Origin: Rhynochetos jubatus
Lineage: Eukaryota; Chordata; Aves; Eurypygiformes; Rhynochetidae
DNA: 64,000 nucleotides
Assembly: GCA_027574665.1 (NCBI GenBank)
Contig: CM050662.1
Location: forward strand, 4,432,501-4,496,500
Reading direction: 5' to 3'
Shown here piece by piece: positions 22,901-35,385 of the stretch. Made by a program: the position numbers and the translations under genes. Each line of letters starts with the position of its first letter. The first letter of the stretch is position 1. The notes beneath the pieces were generated by a model. That model worked only from the letters and a program-made list of their open reading frames with translations, ran no database searches and was not told the origin of the DNA.

Positions 22901-25900
22901 AAAATGAGGAACATATTAAGTGAAGTAGACTGGCACAGTTTATTAGAAAATGGCCTATGAAGGAAAATTGGCTAAACTTTAAAGAGGTGCTGGAGTTGGC
23001 TCAGGAGGAGTGAATATATCTTTACATAAAACTAAACATAAAACTTTAAAACCAACATGGATGAGTGATAAGTTGTTAAAGTTAATTGTGAGTGAAAATA
23101 GAGCTCTAAAGCGTCCAGGGAGTAGTAGAGTTTGGGGTTGTCGGAGGGATTTGTAAGGACAAAGCTGCTATATAAATGGAGGATTTGAAGGGCAAGCTGG
23201 AGAGTGAGTAGTTAAGGCCATTAGGCTAAAGAGTACTGTGGGGAATAAAGACGTGAAGTGATCCAGAGGGACTGCTCTTGGGATACTTGGTCTTTGCTCA
23301 AACAAAAAAAGCCCAAATGACCCCCAAGGATTTAGTTCCATTTACTGCCATACTGTCAAATGGTGCAGCTCTAACAAGGAACTGCAATGCAACCATGTTC
23401 GATTACCTGTTATGCATATCGTTATTACTAGTAATTACCATGAATTATTATTTCATAATAGTTCTGTAACTCTTACAAAGTGATGTGTATGATTATATGT
23501 TGTGTGCTATAACTGTAGAGTAACGTATATTGAGATATAGGTTAACATAGTGCATATAATATGGTGTCTGTATGATGCTTATCTGGCTTATAAACAGACC
23601 TATGCATAAAATATGTCCTATAGGAGATGGTTGCAGAGTAATCTTATTATGTAATAGTATGCATCAGGTAGTATACTGTTACGATGACACTGTTTATGCA
23701 TAATAATGACAACAGCAACAGCTGCTGACCCCTGATATCTGCTGGCCATATATATAAATACCGACTAGGGACAGCTGCACTTGTGCAGGCATGGTAATTT
23801 TGCAACTCACCTTGCTACGAGCTCAACTTCTATTTGCTCTCATGTGCATCCCATGAAGAACATACAGCTAGGTACCAGCAGTGTTACTTGCATGGCTACA
23901 CTCCTCGGGGATGTAGAGAGCAGGGAGCAGCGCGCGCTGCGGTGCTGGCCCACTGGGAATACTGTGCTGTGCCGTCAGGGTCCACCTGCTTCTGCAATGC
24001 TGTAAAGTGCTCTCCAGAAAGAGTTGTGTCAAAGAAAGGTGTGGTACGTAGATAGCCTGGAGCCTGGCTTTAAATGTGAGTTAACCTTGAGCAGCGTGGG
24101 CTGGCATGGGCTGGTTTTGCTGAGTGACAGAACACACACGCCTTTCCAGGCTCTCCAGAGCAGCACGAGAGTCTTTGGGTGCATGAAAAGAGATTGCCCT
24201 CTACAGTTGCAGCCTCTGGTAATGGGCCGAGTCATTTTAACTTCTAGTTTTTCACCTAATAAAAGCAAAGAGGACATTACTGAGGAAAAAAACCCTAAAT
24301 AAGGTTTTAATAAATAAGCAGCACAGACAGACTCAGTAACACTGGCTTTCAAACAGAAATGTAATGCAAGTAGGGGAGCAGTGGAAGCAATCACCGAGCC
24401 CTTCTCATCAGGAAGGGTTACTCTAGGAGGCCTTTCTTGAATTATACAGTATTTCAGGTGTGAGTCTTACTCCTGTGTTTTCTAATGGCATTAATATTTC
24501 TGTCTCTGTGGAAAATAGTTCTTCTGATGCCTCACTGGTTACCATTTACCCTCTTTCATCTGCATTGTTTTGGCAGCCCTCAGTCATCACTAATTATAGT
24601 GTCTTAATCCTTTTCTTTCTAAATCTTGTCTGTATTTGTGGTAAGGGTGTTTATTTGCTCAGATTTAGCTTGCCTTTTAGTCAGATTGGCAGTACTATTG
24701 CTCTGGGCAGGAAGAAGCTGTTTTTCCAATTTATTGGAACTCAGCAGGGTTTATTATTAAAAACCCTGAGATGACGTTTAAGATAAGTGGAGCTGTGAAG
24801 ACTGGCAATATTAAAACCTTATTCACAGTCCTATCTGTGTGTTGCCTTGGTCCCTCTTTCTCCATTTTCTGGTCTCCTGGACTAAACTTATGTGATACCT
24901 GCATAATTCAGCAGAATTGCTGTATTCAGTTGCATTAGTGGTAAATCAATATGTGAGAGGTCTCAGTCAGACCAATGTGATACTTTGAAATATTTACTTC
25001 AGTGTCTCTTTAATAAAAAATAAGTTGGAGGACGGCATGCCAGGAAAGGAATATTTGCTGACTGGATTTATGAAATGCATCTGAAGTTTGGGCTGTTTGT
25101 TCTCTTTTGCTATCGATGTGTGCTGCTGGTTTTGGCAGCTCAAAGAATGCGCACAACATTAAAACTCCAGTGTGGATGGCAAGGTATTGGCAGTCATCTC
25201 CCTCTGGAAGACATTTGTTTCGAATGTTTGTTTGTACCAATAGTCACTGGCGTTACTGCTCTACTCTCTTATGTCAAGTTAGAGAGCTCTGTGCATTTAT
25301 TTGATAGGGTTTTCTCCTCTTCGCTCAATGCTTTTCCCTCTTACGCTAGCAATACATCCCTTGATAAAATTATTCCAATTCATTAGTCAGTATTTGCTTT
25401 TCCTCATAACGGTTCCATTTAAGACTCAATTTGTTGGACTTTCATGTTGTACATAAAGCAATATGAGGGTTTTTGATGTTAGGAGACAGTACAGGTAGTG
25501 ACCAGAGCACGTATTGAGCTGTCTTTCCCATACCCACTGATACAGGCACGAAAATTGCACTGAAATATTAATAGGCACTGAGTACCTTGTTCTTGCAGTT
25601 CTTTGAAAATCCATTTCCACTGGTCACCCCTTGGGCCTTGAAGGGATCTAATTCCAGTCTTCCTACCAATTTTTTGGTAGCCAGTACAACAGACCCAGCC
25701 CATTGTGTTCCTGTCAAACTCTTAACCTTGTCCTAAAAGGAGAATGAGACTGGCAAATCTTGAGCTGTGAGCGCCACCCCAGTGGCTAAACCCCTTCATT
25801 TGGTGTCGGGGCATCCCCATCACGCTGAGGAGGCCCTGGAGGTGGGCAGGAGTCCAGCCACTGCTGACGTGCCTCGGTGGCATGGTGATGCCACCCAGGG

Positions 25901-26055
25901 AGCAGGCCCATAGCCAGGGGCTGCAGCTTCTGGCTGTAGAGGATGGGCTAATGCAGTGCTCTTAAATCCAATCGTGCCCCAAAGTAAGCGGACAGTATGT
26001 TTTTCTCTCTATGCCAAATAACATCTTCAATAGATGTCTCCTGCCAGGTTTTTTT
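19916..26055. other. Unique sequence, no gene recognised
   Basis: An AT-rich block (23400-23760) ends in a TATATATAAATA motif (about 23748-23759). GC-rich patches lie at 21760-22060 and 25770-25930; the latter contains the hairpin GGTGGCAT-GGTG-ATGCCACC (25876-25895). There is a T22 run at 22544. Frames of up to 121 codons overlap each other and do not look coding. Confidence 0.5.
22544..22565. repeat. T22 homopolymer
   Basis: Twenty-two consecutive T residues. It could be the poly(A) tail of a minus-strand retrocopy, but no recognisable processed gene lies upstream on that strand (to the right on the plus strand). It is preceded by a GCAATGATG direct repeat (22523 and 22534). Confidence 0.9.
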
Positions 26056-26124
26056 AAGGAATGCATAGCTGTTTAATGCATCGGAAGGAATACATAGCTT
26101 TTTAAAGGAAGGCATAGCATTTAA
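26056..26124. repeat. Three imperfect copies of a 21-bp motif
   Basis: Copies of AAGGAATRCATAGCTNTTTAA lie at 26056-26076, 26085-26105 and 26105-26124 (third copy AAGGAAGGCATAGCATTTAA). Copies 1 and 2 are separated by eight bases that include a further partial ATGCAT; copies 2 and 3 abut. Confidence 0.8.
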
Positions 26125-27919
26125 AGTGAATTAGGGTTATTAGTTTTAGGATAAGTGCAAAGAAAATAATTGATTCAATCATTACCTCTTTGCTTTATGA
26201 AATGTCTCTTCCATGAAAAAATCCAGCACACAAAGTCTAACAGGGAGCTGAACAACACACAGAAACACTAGAGCAGCTAATCCAAGACAGGATCACCATT
26301 TACTTTCATTTTGCCATGAAAAGAATAATTTAGTCTAACTTTCCTCATAAAACTTTGAAAAGTATTGCCAGTTTCTGACCTTTGAGCTGAGGTTTGAGCT
26401 GTGTGAATGGGTGTGGATGGGCTGAACAGGCCTGATCGTGGTAGCGTGTGGGTTATTGGAGGTGTCATAAGGGACCCTTCGTGGTAGACACTGCTGTAGG
26501 TCAGGTCTAACCGCGGCATGGCACCGGGAAGAAGGCTTATGAGATCCAGCAGTGGGAGGATAATTCTGTGAAACACTGGAAAGATGGAAATCATAAAACA
26601 AACCATCTTCATATCTCAACTTGCAGCTTCTCTGTTTGTAGAGTAGTTAGAATGTGGAATCACTGAACAGCAGTTAATAATTTTGAAGCGGTTGCCATGG
26701 GATACCACACTTGGTCCATACGCTGTAGACACACAGATCTGCAAAATGCAGATCTGGCTCAGATTAAAAGATGCTTTGGCTAAGTTTCTGTGGCATTGCA
26801 AAGACGAAGAAAACTACACAGACATCTTAAGTGCTGTTCCAGGAGGAGGAAAAGATGCTAAATCAACCGGAAAAAAGTATGTGTTTAATAGCACTTTAAA
26901 AAGTAAATGTCCATAGAAACGAACCGGATGTTGTCATGTTATTTCACTGCATTTTTCCTACTATTAAGTGGTACTTTTGTTAGCCTTTACTATTTCTGTT
27001 GTGTATTTTATAATTATTCCAGAATCACAAATCCTTTCTGATGTGACTCATTACAGTAAATATTGTACAAATAAACACTGGGAGATGCTCAACAGTGCAG
27101 GGTTTCATAGTGATAGAGGTTTTATTCTCTAAAAAAACTTAGTTCTTCTAAAAATCCCACCTTTTTATGAGACAGGATAAAACAGAGATGCCAGTATTTA
27201 TTCACCTTCACTCACCAACTTTGCTCTTCAGCTGGAGCTTTGGCCAAGCTCATTTCCTCAGCTGCACGTTACTGCTCTGAGAAGTGCCTGGTTGGTATCC
27301 TCAGACAGAAAAGATGTTGATGAGTGACAGTGAAAATACCATTTTTTATAAAAGAGTCAAAACCAGAGAACGGTGCTCATCATTTGTCTGTTTAGAAAGC
27401 TGTCATGGTTTATGGTCTATGTGCTGGTATTTGGTGTTTTTTGGTTCTGTTTCTTCTACTTAGGACAGTAGCGAGATCTGACATTCTTCATTTTACTCAG
27501 AAACATGTTCCTGGGCTTTAAACAGCATCATTTAAATACAGTCATTATGGCTTTTAGTCTAGGAGGGAGCTGAATATTGTTTGAGAGCTCAAACCTGCTT
27601 TAAATCATTGGAGCAGTAATGCCCAGGCAAATAGCATTACAGCTAGCTAAAGGGTGATGAAAACAGACCCTGGCTTTTTTTGCACCTTCTGGAACATGGT
27701 GGTAAATCTGGAATAAATTCCCTATCAGTTACTCTGATTTACACCAGTTTAGCAGAGCAGAACCTGACACAGTAGATTCTTGGGTCTGAAGAGCAGCAGT
27801 AGTTTCAGCGGCTAATCCCATTTTCTATGGAAATGAAGCCACAATCTAATCTTTAGATGCTAATGCACCAAAGGTACAGTGAAATACTTTGCGATCCTGC
27901 TTTGCATTTTACTGTGCAG
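26125..27919. other. Unique sequence, no gene recognised
   Basis: It contains a perfect 9-bp hairpin (CAGATCTGC, AAAAT, GCAGATCTG; 26734-26756) and an AATAAA at 27070 that follows a 77-codon open frame (26683-26916). Neither is enough to call a terminal exon. Confidence 0.45.
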
Positions 27920-28039
27920 TAACTACCTCGTGGGTTCCTGTAATCACTGGAAGGAAACTCCAGAGCACGTGGTGTTTGCAAGCAGCCTCTGGCGTAACAA
28001 ACACTGCCGGTTCTGTTGGAAGAGTCTGCTGGACTTTGC
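27920..28039 (+). other. Candidate internal exon (weak)
   Basis: A 120-nt segment lies between a fair splice acceptor (pyrimidine-rich run ending ACTGTGCAG at 27919) and a good donor (GC followed by GTAAGT at 28040). It is open in the frame beginning at 27921 and would keep the reading frame (phase 2 in, phase 2 out). The translation has several Cys and His residues (SCNHWKETPEHVVF, then NKHCRFCWKSLL), but I recognise no family. A 40-codon open stretch is expected by chance about 15% of the time in any one frame, so this rests mainly on the splice signals. Confidence 0.15.
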
Positions 28040-29775
28040 GTAAGTGTTTGTTGCGGGGATGGCTGGGAGAAGGCTTGTGACTCGGGACAGCATCGATGGG
28101 AGGTATTACTCAGATCCGTGTGAACCCTCAGTAAAGTTCAGTGCAGTTTTTAAGCTGTGGTTTTGGCCAGGTCTTACTTTTCCTGTGTCAGTCGGTTCCT
28201 TTGTTCGGACCACGGTTGATTTAAACGTGGGGTTTTTTTTGTGTGTGGATCCATTGACTTTTTTTTTTTAATCCTTTGGTTAGAAACAATTTTGAGGGAG
28301 ATGATTTAAATAAGGACTGATGGGTCCTGGCTGGGCTTCCTGTGGCTGAGAAACACATTCTTCGCCACTGAACTACAGGCTTTCTGTCTGCTCTCTCTTT
28401 GCGGCTGTCCGGGATATTGAACATCTTGGAACACATAACCTGTTTGCTTCTCTCCTTAGGGACACCTAGTATATGTTACAACAAAGGCTTTATACCAGCC
28501 CTAGCTGTCTGAGTTCACAGACCCTGCTTCTTCAAAGTATGTCAGGAATTTGACTGGGATAAGAAAGAAAACTACGGTGTCTCCCTAAGACTAAGCGAAT
28601 GAATGAATTTAATTGTGAGAGTGCACAGGCTTATTCATTTTTAAGTCCCATGCACTTTTGTTGGTGCAGATTTTCCAGGCTTTTCATAAAAGGTGGAGAA
28701 ACCCTGTGACTAGGGTAAGAAAAGGAAAATTTTTAGAAAAATGCTGTACTGTATAAGGAGAGAAAACAACATGTTAGGATAAGATACTCCTCCAACACAG
28801 CCAGTGCTCCTGTGGTTGGAGGTGGCCGAGAACCGGGATCCCAGGTTTGCATTCTTCTTTCCACCGCTTCTTGCACGTGTTGCTTTGGGAGAACTTCAGA
28901 ACCACTCGGGCAGAATTTGATGCTCTTCCCCACAAACTGCTTTAGTCCGCAAGCAACTTGCGTTGTAATTTCTGCATTGAGGATACAGCTGTAGCAAAAC
29001 CTTAGTGATGTTCCCGGAGTTTAACCATGTTGCAGGTGCTGTGAGGTCTTGGTAAGTGCTGGGAAGCTGTTTGAAGTCTTCAGTGCTTAAACTGTACATC
29101 TTCCCACAATGAAAGCGCTGCTGGGTCAATTTTTTTGGATATTGGTGTAGAGACCTGAGGGGTGGTTACATGACCTAGACAAGGCAAAAAAGGAATGATG
29201 TGTGCATTAAGCTGGAAGATTCTGTATGCTGTATTTGCCATGAAAACTTTGCAGGCATTTCCTGGCAAAGCAGGTCAGCTTGAAATATGTCAGGGGCAGA
29301 GGAGGCTGCGGCAAGCAGCGGACCCTCCGTGGCATGGCTTGCACAGGGCTGTGCTGGGCCTGCCGGGAGACAGGGCTTGACCCACCCAAACACAAGGAAC
29401 CAAGCACCGATTCTGATGACTTGAAATAACTTGGTGAGCACAATGAAAATGAAAAATGAACTGAGATCTCACTGTCTGTTTTAATAACCCTTTGAACCAT
29501 TAACAAAAATAAGATATACTGAAATGGAAAAGGCAATTACCTTTCTGCCCCCAAAGCACGTGTTGCCCCTTAAACCCTTTTTCCCAAAGCTTTTAGCAGC
29601 ATGCAATGGGAGCAAACCGCTCTTTTGACATGTGACTCGGTGCTGGGACTGCTGCTGCTCACTCTGATGTATGAGCGTCGATACACGCATCTGAGGGAGC
29701 AAAGCTACTGGAAAGGAATGAGCTGTTCGTTAACAACTAGCTTGTGCTGAACAAATGTAATAGCTGTCTGCAGGG

Positions 29776-29790
29776 TAATTAATGACTCAT
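29776..29790 (+). promoter_or_regulatory. Overlapping homeodomain (TAATTA) and AP-1 (TGACTCA) sites
   Basis: The sequence TAATTAATGACTCAT places a TAATTA homeodomain core directly beside a consensus AP-1 heptamer. It sits inside an AT-rich repeat-free block (about 29700-29880). That both motifs are present is direct; regulatory use is inferred. Confidence 0.3.
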
Positions 29791-32398
29791 TTAGCACATA
29801 AAGGGAATTGAATAGATATTATATTCTTGGCTCTTAGCAAATAGTTGATTTCCTGCCATACGGAAATCTATTAGAAAAGCTGGATGTATAGCAGGCAGAT
29901 ACAAATTCCATGGCATGGATTCTCTCTTGGCTGACATGCAGGAAAGAGAGGAATCACTAAGGTGGAGACCTCCAAGTGTGAAATCCCATAAAGCAGTTTA
30001 CTGCAGACGTTAGCGCTGGGCTCCAGTTTGTAGTATTTTTTATACACAGTCATTTTTTGCCGTTCAGTTTTTGACACTAAACTAGGCTTTGTAAAATCAG
30101 CCTTGCAGAGTGTGTGATGGAAGTGTTGCCGTGTTTAAAAACCCCAGTGAAAGACACTGAATAACCACATCCTAGCTGTCTCCTACAGTATTTGCAAACC
30201 AGCCGTTTCAGCACTGAGCTTACGTTTGAAACCGTGCAAGTGACTTTCAAATGGAAACGATTGTGAATATGTCGAGAGTGTCACTGACACGGAGGAGTAC
30301 AAAACAGTGTGACCCAGTGTTAGCAGAAGTAAGGAAGAATATTCCTTGCTTTGGTTTCCCTTAAGAACCTCAAGAACTGTTGATAAACATGAATGAAGAT
30401 AATAAATAATTGAAGGTAATAGATTTAATCAGAGTAACAGTTGGAAAAAAGTAAGTTGAGGTATGCAAGTATTTCTCTAGCTCAAAAAGCTTCAAAACTG
30501 TATGTGAGGTGAAAACAGTTGCCGTGATTTCCATTTCTCTGAGTGACTCAGGGCACTGAGAGGGCCTGTTGTCAGTGGAGCAGAGGGAGCGTGTGGGAAG
30601 GGAAGACGAAACAAAGTTGTTAGAGCCTCTGAAAAAAATACAGGAGTAAATTGCTGTTTAAATTGGTTGTGTGTCATCTCATTCCTGTTCTTGTCTCACG
30701 AGAGTCCAGCTGACTCCTGGGGTAGCTGGCTCCTGCTTGTCATGTCAAAAAAAGTGGTGTAAAAACCAGTCCAAGTACATAAGAAGAGTATTACAGTCAT
30801 GTAATTTCTACTTCAGACTCTTTCAAAATCATTTAAGTGGAAAGGTGAAATGAAATGCAACTTTAGAGGATTTTTCAGTGTGTAGCTTTCTCCACGTGGG
30901 TATTGAGGAGGTCTTCTGCCAGTGAATGTGTGATACAACCCAACTCCAAAGCATATCCAGCTTGGAAGTGCACATCATCTTCGCTTGGCCAACTGGCTTG
31001 GCTCATTTGCACTGAGTTGTCTGGACCCGACACCACTGCTCCTTCTTTGCTCAGCTGGGACATTTTAACTGCTGCACAATCTGTTTCATTCTCACATCCC
31101 ACCACACAGAAAACTGCCGTTACTCTTGAAAGCCAGTACTGAGGGTAGAGATTTCCCCAGGTTTCACTATTATTGCTGTCCGAAGGAGCTGTTGGACAGC
31201 TTCAAGAGCAGTAAAAAAAACCCAAACCCAAACGCATTAAACCTCTGCTAGATTGAAATAGGGAAGGGTTCCTGCACACAAAACAGCACCCCAAACTCCT
31301 GATATTTTACGGCCAGTGCAGCCAGACTTTCCCATCTGCTGAAGAGGTGGGCTTAGAAAAAGAGAACACAAATCCCACTTGCAGTAAATCATCATGTAGC
31401 TGGAGTGAGGCTGGTCCCTGCAGGTTTTGTGATGCGGCTTTAGCTCAGCTGCTGCTGTTTAGCCGCAAGGGCACCTTGTTAAACACGTAAGGAGAGAGTC
31501 TCCAGGCCAAGAACTGACCGTGCTGCAGGTGCAATGTCTCAGATTTGTGCAGGTTGTGAGGATGGGCAAAGATGTAAACAGTATTTATGCAGTCGCTGGA
31601 ATGGATGAGAAAACCATTGACTGCAGGAGAGGTGATTGAAAAATAGACACTGGAAAACTGAAAATGCTGTGGAATTAACAGGGAATGTAGAAATCAAGTA
31701 AGTTAACATAATACACATGTTTATGAATTTCTGTTTATTTATTCTAGCTTTCTGCTCTGTCATATTTGCTAAGACACCTGTGCTCAGCAGTCACGATGCT
31801 GGAATGTGGCAAAATGTGGGAGCATTGTGGATTACAGGAGTTAATTTTTTCAGATGCCCCCTTTGATGCTGGCTTACTTGCTCAGCTGTAAATCGTCTCC
31901 AATTTATACACTTGTGACAGTTCCCCAAAGAAGTGCTGTGTAAGCTGGAGCTATGGATGTCGTTCTCCTTCCCTTGCCCAGCGCATGGTGGCTCAGCTGG
32001 GAGCTGGTCAGTGGCAGAGGTGAACAAACACGATTACTGTTGTGTTATTTATGTGGACTGAGCAGCATCGCTCTGAGATCAGTTCGGATCCTAGTACAGT
32101 GCAGTATTCTTGTAAATAAAGTTTGAATAATTCAGCCGATATTTTTTTTTTTAATTGCATTTTCACCTCTTGTTCTATGACTTGGAAGAGGGGAGAGATT
32201 CTTGACTGCTTTCATTATATTACTGACAGATAATTTCAGGGAGGAACTCTTGATGGGTGGTAGCTGGTTAGCAGATAGTATTTTGTGCTTCTGTTTGTGA
32301 GCCATGTGAATGCAACGAGTAGCTTTTTGCTACAGGCAAAACAATTTAGAAATTTTGAAGATGGTTTCTTTTCTGAATGATTTTTCTCCTCTTTTTGG

Positions 32399-32415
32399 TT
32401 TTTTTTTTTTTTTTT
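32399..32415. repeat. T17 homopolymer
   Basis: Seventeen T residues in a T-rich region (32380-32455). Confidence 0.85.
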
Positions 32416-33340
32416 CTTCAAACAAGAACAACTTGTGATTTTTTCTTTTTTAATGCCAGACACTCTGTTTAATTTTAAAAATTCGTATGTTAAACCTAGG
32501 TTTGATTGCATTCTGGTGACTGATGAGACTTTGACTGGCAAGGGCTTTCAGCATTGTCTGAACTAGACACTTAATACCTTACTATTTCTTTTTCAGATCT
32601 GTCAATCAACAGCTCCCCTGCCAGTCATCCTTTCTGGTTGCTGGAGACAAGGGGTGCTACATGAGACCCTGATTTGTAAGGTCAGGCCTGGTGATTTTCA
32701 GTAATTCAGAATCTTCTTGCTTTCAAGTCAAATTAAAAGGAATAACGTGTAATTCCGTGGTATTTGTCTTCCTTTTTCTTTGCATGAAGCTGAAGGCTGA
32801 GGACTGAGGTACCTGCTGGTTGGGGTGACATCCCAGACCTTCCCACACAGCTTAAGTTTCTTGTTATGTAACAGGAAATTCTAAAATACAGTAAAAATTC
32901 ACTTTCTAACATTTTGGCATATAAATGAGGATCACCGTGCTTCCAATTCAGGCAGTATGGTCTCACATATGTTTTTTGTCTCATATTGAAAGAATTTGTA
33001 CTAATTTGGCTCCATATTTACTCCACCCATAGTTTGCATATTGTCTTCGTCTTTATGGTAGCATTTGGCTATGAAGTAGACAAAATAAATTTAACTTACA
33101 GAAGCAAAGACAGCTTAGAGGCTCAGTACAGTGCAGGTCAGCTAAAGTTTTATTTTGGGGTTATGGTGTTCTGGGTGTCACGTGGAGTGAGGAACAGGTG
33201 GGTACATTATAGAAAAGGCTTTTTGTCTGGGACTGTTGTTTACCTGCCACCAGGCAAGTGGGCTTTTCTTTTCTCTGCCTTTCTTTTTACTGTTCATACA
33301 GATCTATATCATGAAATTTACTGAAGGATTGTGTTTTGGG

Positions 33341-33360
33341 TTTTTTTTTTTTTTTTTTTT
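33341..33360. repeat. T20 homopolymer
   Basis: Twenty T residues, preceded by GTGTTTTGGG. No retrocopy is recognised on the minus strand beside it. Confidence 0.9.
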
Positions 33361-34095
33361 ATTGTACAGCTAGAACGGAGCGGTCTGGTTTTGGTCTGAG
33401 CACAGAATCGCCAAGGAAAGGGCAGATATGAGTTTACTGTGGTCAGTAGACTTCAGTTGCCTTTTACCATGAAATGTGAAGCCATCTCTGCAGGATTTTC
33501 TCCATGTCTTAGTGACCTGCAGTTGTCCCTCTTGAGGCTACTGTCATGTGAAGGTTTGATTCATTGCCAGTCTACAAAACTGGGATATCCACAGGAGACA
33601 TTTCAGAAGGATGAGTAAGTAAGTCTGCAGGTTGGAGAGAAGCAGTGTCTTGGCCTCTGTGGAGGCAGGAGGAGGATCCCCAATGCCAAGGTCTGTATGA
33701 GTGCAGTGGGAGTGATGATGTTCCCTGCCACTTACCAAGGCCATGCAGAGACTGGCTGCTCCGTATCTCTGCTGTTTTCCCTGCCACCTTCATTCCTGAT
33801 TGAATCCTGCTCCTTTCCTCCAGTCCTGCCTTCCCATCTTCGCCACCTCAGTTCCCTCCCTACTCATGAGGGGTCCTTTTCCCTGCCAGCTGTTCTCAGC
33901 CTGGGTTGCCACCTTGCTCTGCAGCCTCATCCTGTGCAATGCGCCTCTGGTGCCACCTCTATGCTTTCTCCCAAACCATGTCATTCCTCCTCGTTCTCAG
34001 CTGGCTCATTTCATGCTTTCCTCCCAGTTTGGCTTTCATCCCTGCTGGATGATAGATGGTGGACCAGGAATGAGAGCACCTGGAGGAGGCCAGGA

Positions 34096-34280
34096 CGTGC
34101 CCTGAGCGCCGCGTCTCCTGTAGCACCGGCACGGGGCAGCGTGGCCAGGATTTGTGATGTGTTACGGGGGGTGCAGCTGCGCGGGGTGAGCTCAGTCTTG
34201 GCAGGCGTCCAGGGCACAGACCTGCGCCGTGGGAGCAGGTGTCGGGGAAAGGTTTGAAGTGCCGTGGGCCTGGTGTTGCG
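34096..34280. promoter_or_regulatory. Short CpG-dense patch
   Basis: By hand count about 16 CpG dinucleotides fall in roughly 185 bp, against roughly one per 100 bp in much of the surroundings. It is G-rich and C-rich, with observed CpG about equal to expectation, as in unmethylated islands. It is short for a classical promoter island. Long open frames cross it on both strands (186 codons on plus at 33697-34257, 169 on minus at 33959-34468). Because GC-rich DNA has fewer stops and the two frames conflict, neither is called as a gene. It could be a small orphan island, an alternative promoter, or a GC-rich insertion. Confidence 0.45.
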
Positions 34281-35385
34281 TTTCTGCACAAGGGTTGTGC
34301 AGGGCTAAAATTAGTTTGGGGTATGCGCTGGGGTTCAGAGCGACATGAGGTTTCTACCAGTGACATAGTGCATCCTGTGCTGTTTCTGTAAGGAAAGGAG
34401 AAAAGACCTCTCTGGTCAGTGAAGTGGGTGTTTCTTCTGTGTTCGACTTTTTCCCTGTGAAAAGGCATTTTCCCCTCTCCACCTGTGTTATTTGGGCAGT
34501 GTTAGCCCTGACAAGCTATAGTCAGTGCCTGTTCGCACCAAATCCAGCAGCAAGACACCAAGGAGCTTACAAATGCAGCATCCTAGTCTGTTGAGGATGT
34601 TCTTGCAAAGAAACCCTTGTTTTGGCTAACTAGATGGAAGCATTTTTTTCTTCTTAAGACCCTCAGAGCATAGTCAAGGTGTGAAGAAGTTTGTGCTTAT
34701 CTGAGAGCATCTTTTGCAGTAGGTGCAGTGAGGTTATCTCAGAAGCATAAGAACAACTACTGGCTTTTCCTCCACTGACTTGAGTTGATCCTATTTCCTC
34801 AGAAGGTTCCTGTGACAAACTGATTTTAACTTGTGAACGAAATTCTTACCTCAGGACTGGTGTGTTGAAGCTGTCTGACCTCTGACAACCTCCCTGGCCT
34901 CACCCAGGGTGTGATGGCCTGCTTGCTTTCTGAGACAGAGCCTCAGAGTGCTCTGTCACTGGGCTGTCCAGAACCCAAGTGAGGCCTTCCTGAAGCTGAA
35001 TTTATCCATACCATACATGAGACTTCTTACTTGAGACTTTTTGCTTGTCAGAGGCATGGTTGATTAAAACCCCCAAAATAATTAAATTTTTTTAAAAGGG
35101 AGATCTCCATTTAACCTGGTTTTGCTCAGTGCAGAATATACACATATTGCAGAATTAGTGCCTTGACATTGCAAATAATTCATAAAAGTGTAACTAGTGG
35201 AGGAAAGTAATTTTCACTTTTAATACTTTGTCATTCCTGTTGTATATAACTTTGTGGGAAGAAGGTTTAGGTAGGGCTTTGTGTTGCAGCAGAAAATTCC
35301 TTCATTATGACTCAAAAAGTCTGCAGTAGTAATTAATTGCAAAGGTTGTGTGTATGTATTTGCCTATATATAGCTTTTTTTGTAG
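34281..35385. other. Unique sequence, no gene seen
   Basis: No repeats or gene features are recognised. Confidence 0.5.

Larger units (their letters stand above)
28040..34095. other. Unique sequence, no gene recognised
   Basis: Contents include T-runs (28226-28233, 28259-28269, 32399-32415), an A/T-rich candidate regulatory block at 29700-29880, an AATAAA at 32115, and a T20 run at 33341. A 112-codon frame at 32986-33324 lies in AT-rich sequence and begins only at a TTG. Confidence 0.5.

Noticed and set aside
23740-23800. TATATATAAATA as a possible TATA promoter
   Set aside because: It is in a long AT-rich block where such strings are common, with no supporting initiator, CpG or exon structure downstream.
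26683-27075. 77-codon frame followed by AATAAA, as a possible terminal exon
   Set aside because: No acceptor stands out and AATAAA is frequent in AT-rich DNA. The peptide is not recognisable.
32040-32140. AATAAA followed by a T-run, as a possible gene or LTR 3' end
   Set aside because: No upstream coding or LTR structure could be tied to it.
33697-34257. Longest open frame in the window, 186 codons, plus strand
   Set aside because: About one frame of this length is expected by chance in 64 kb over six frames. It opposes a 169-codon frame on the other strand, lies partly in GC-rich DNA with few stops, and shows no recognisable domain.
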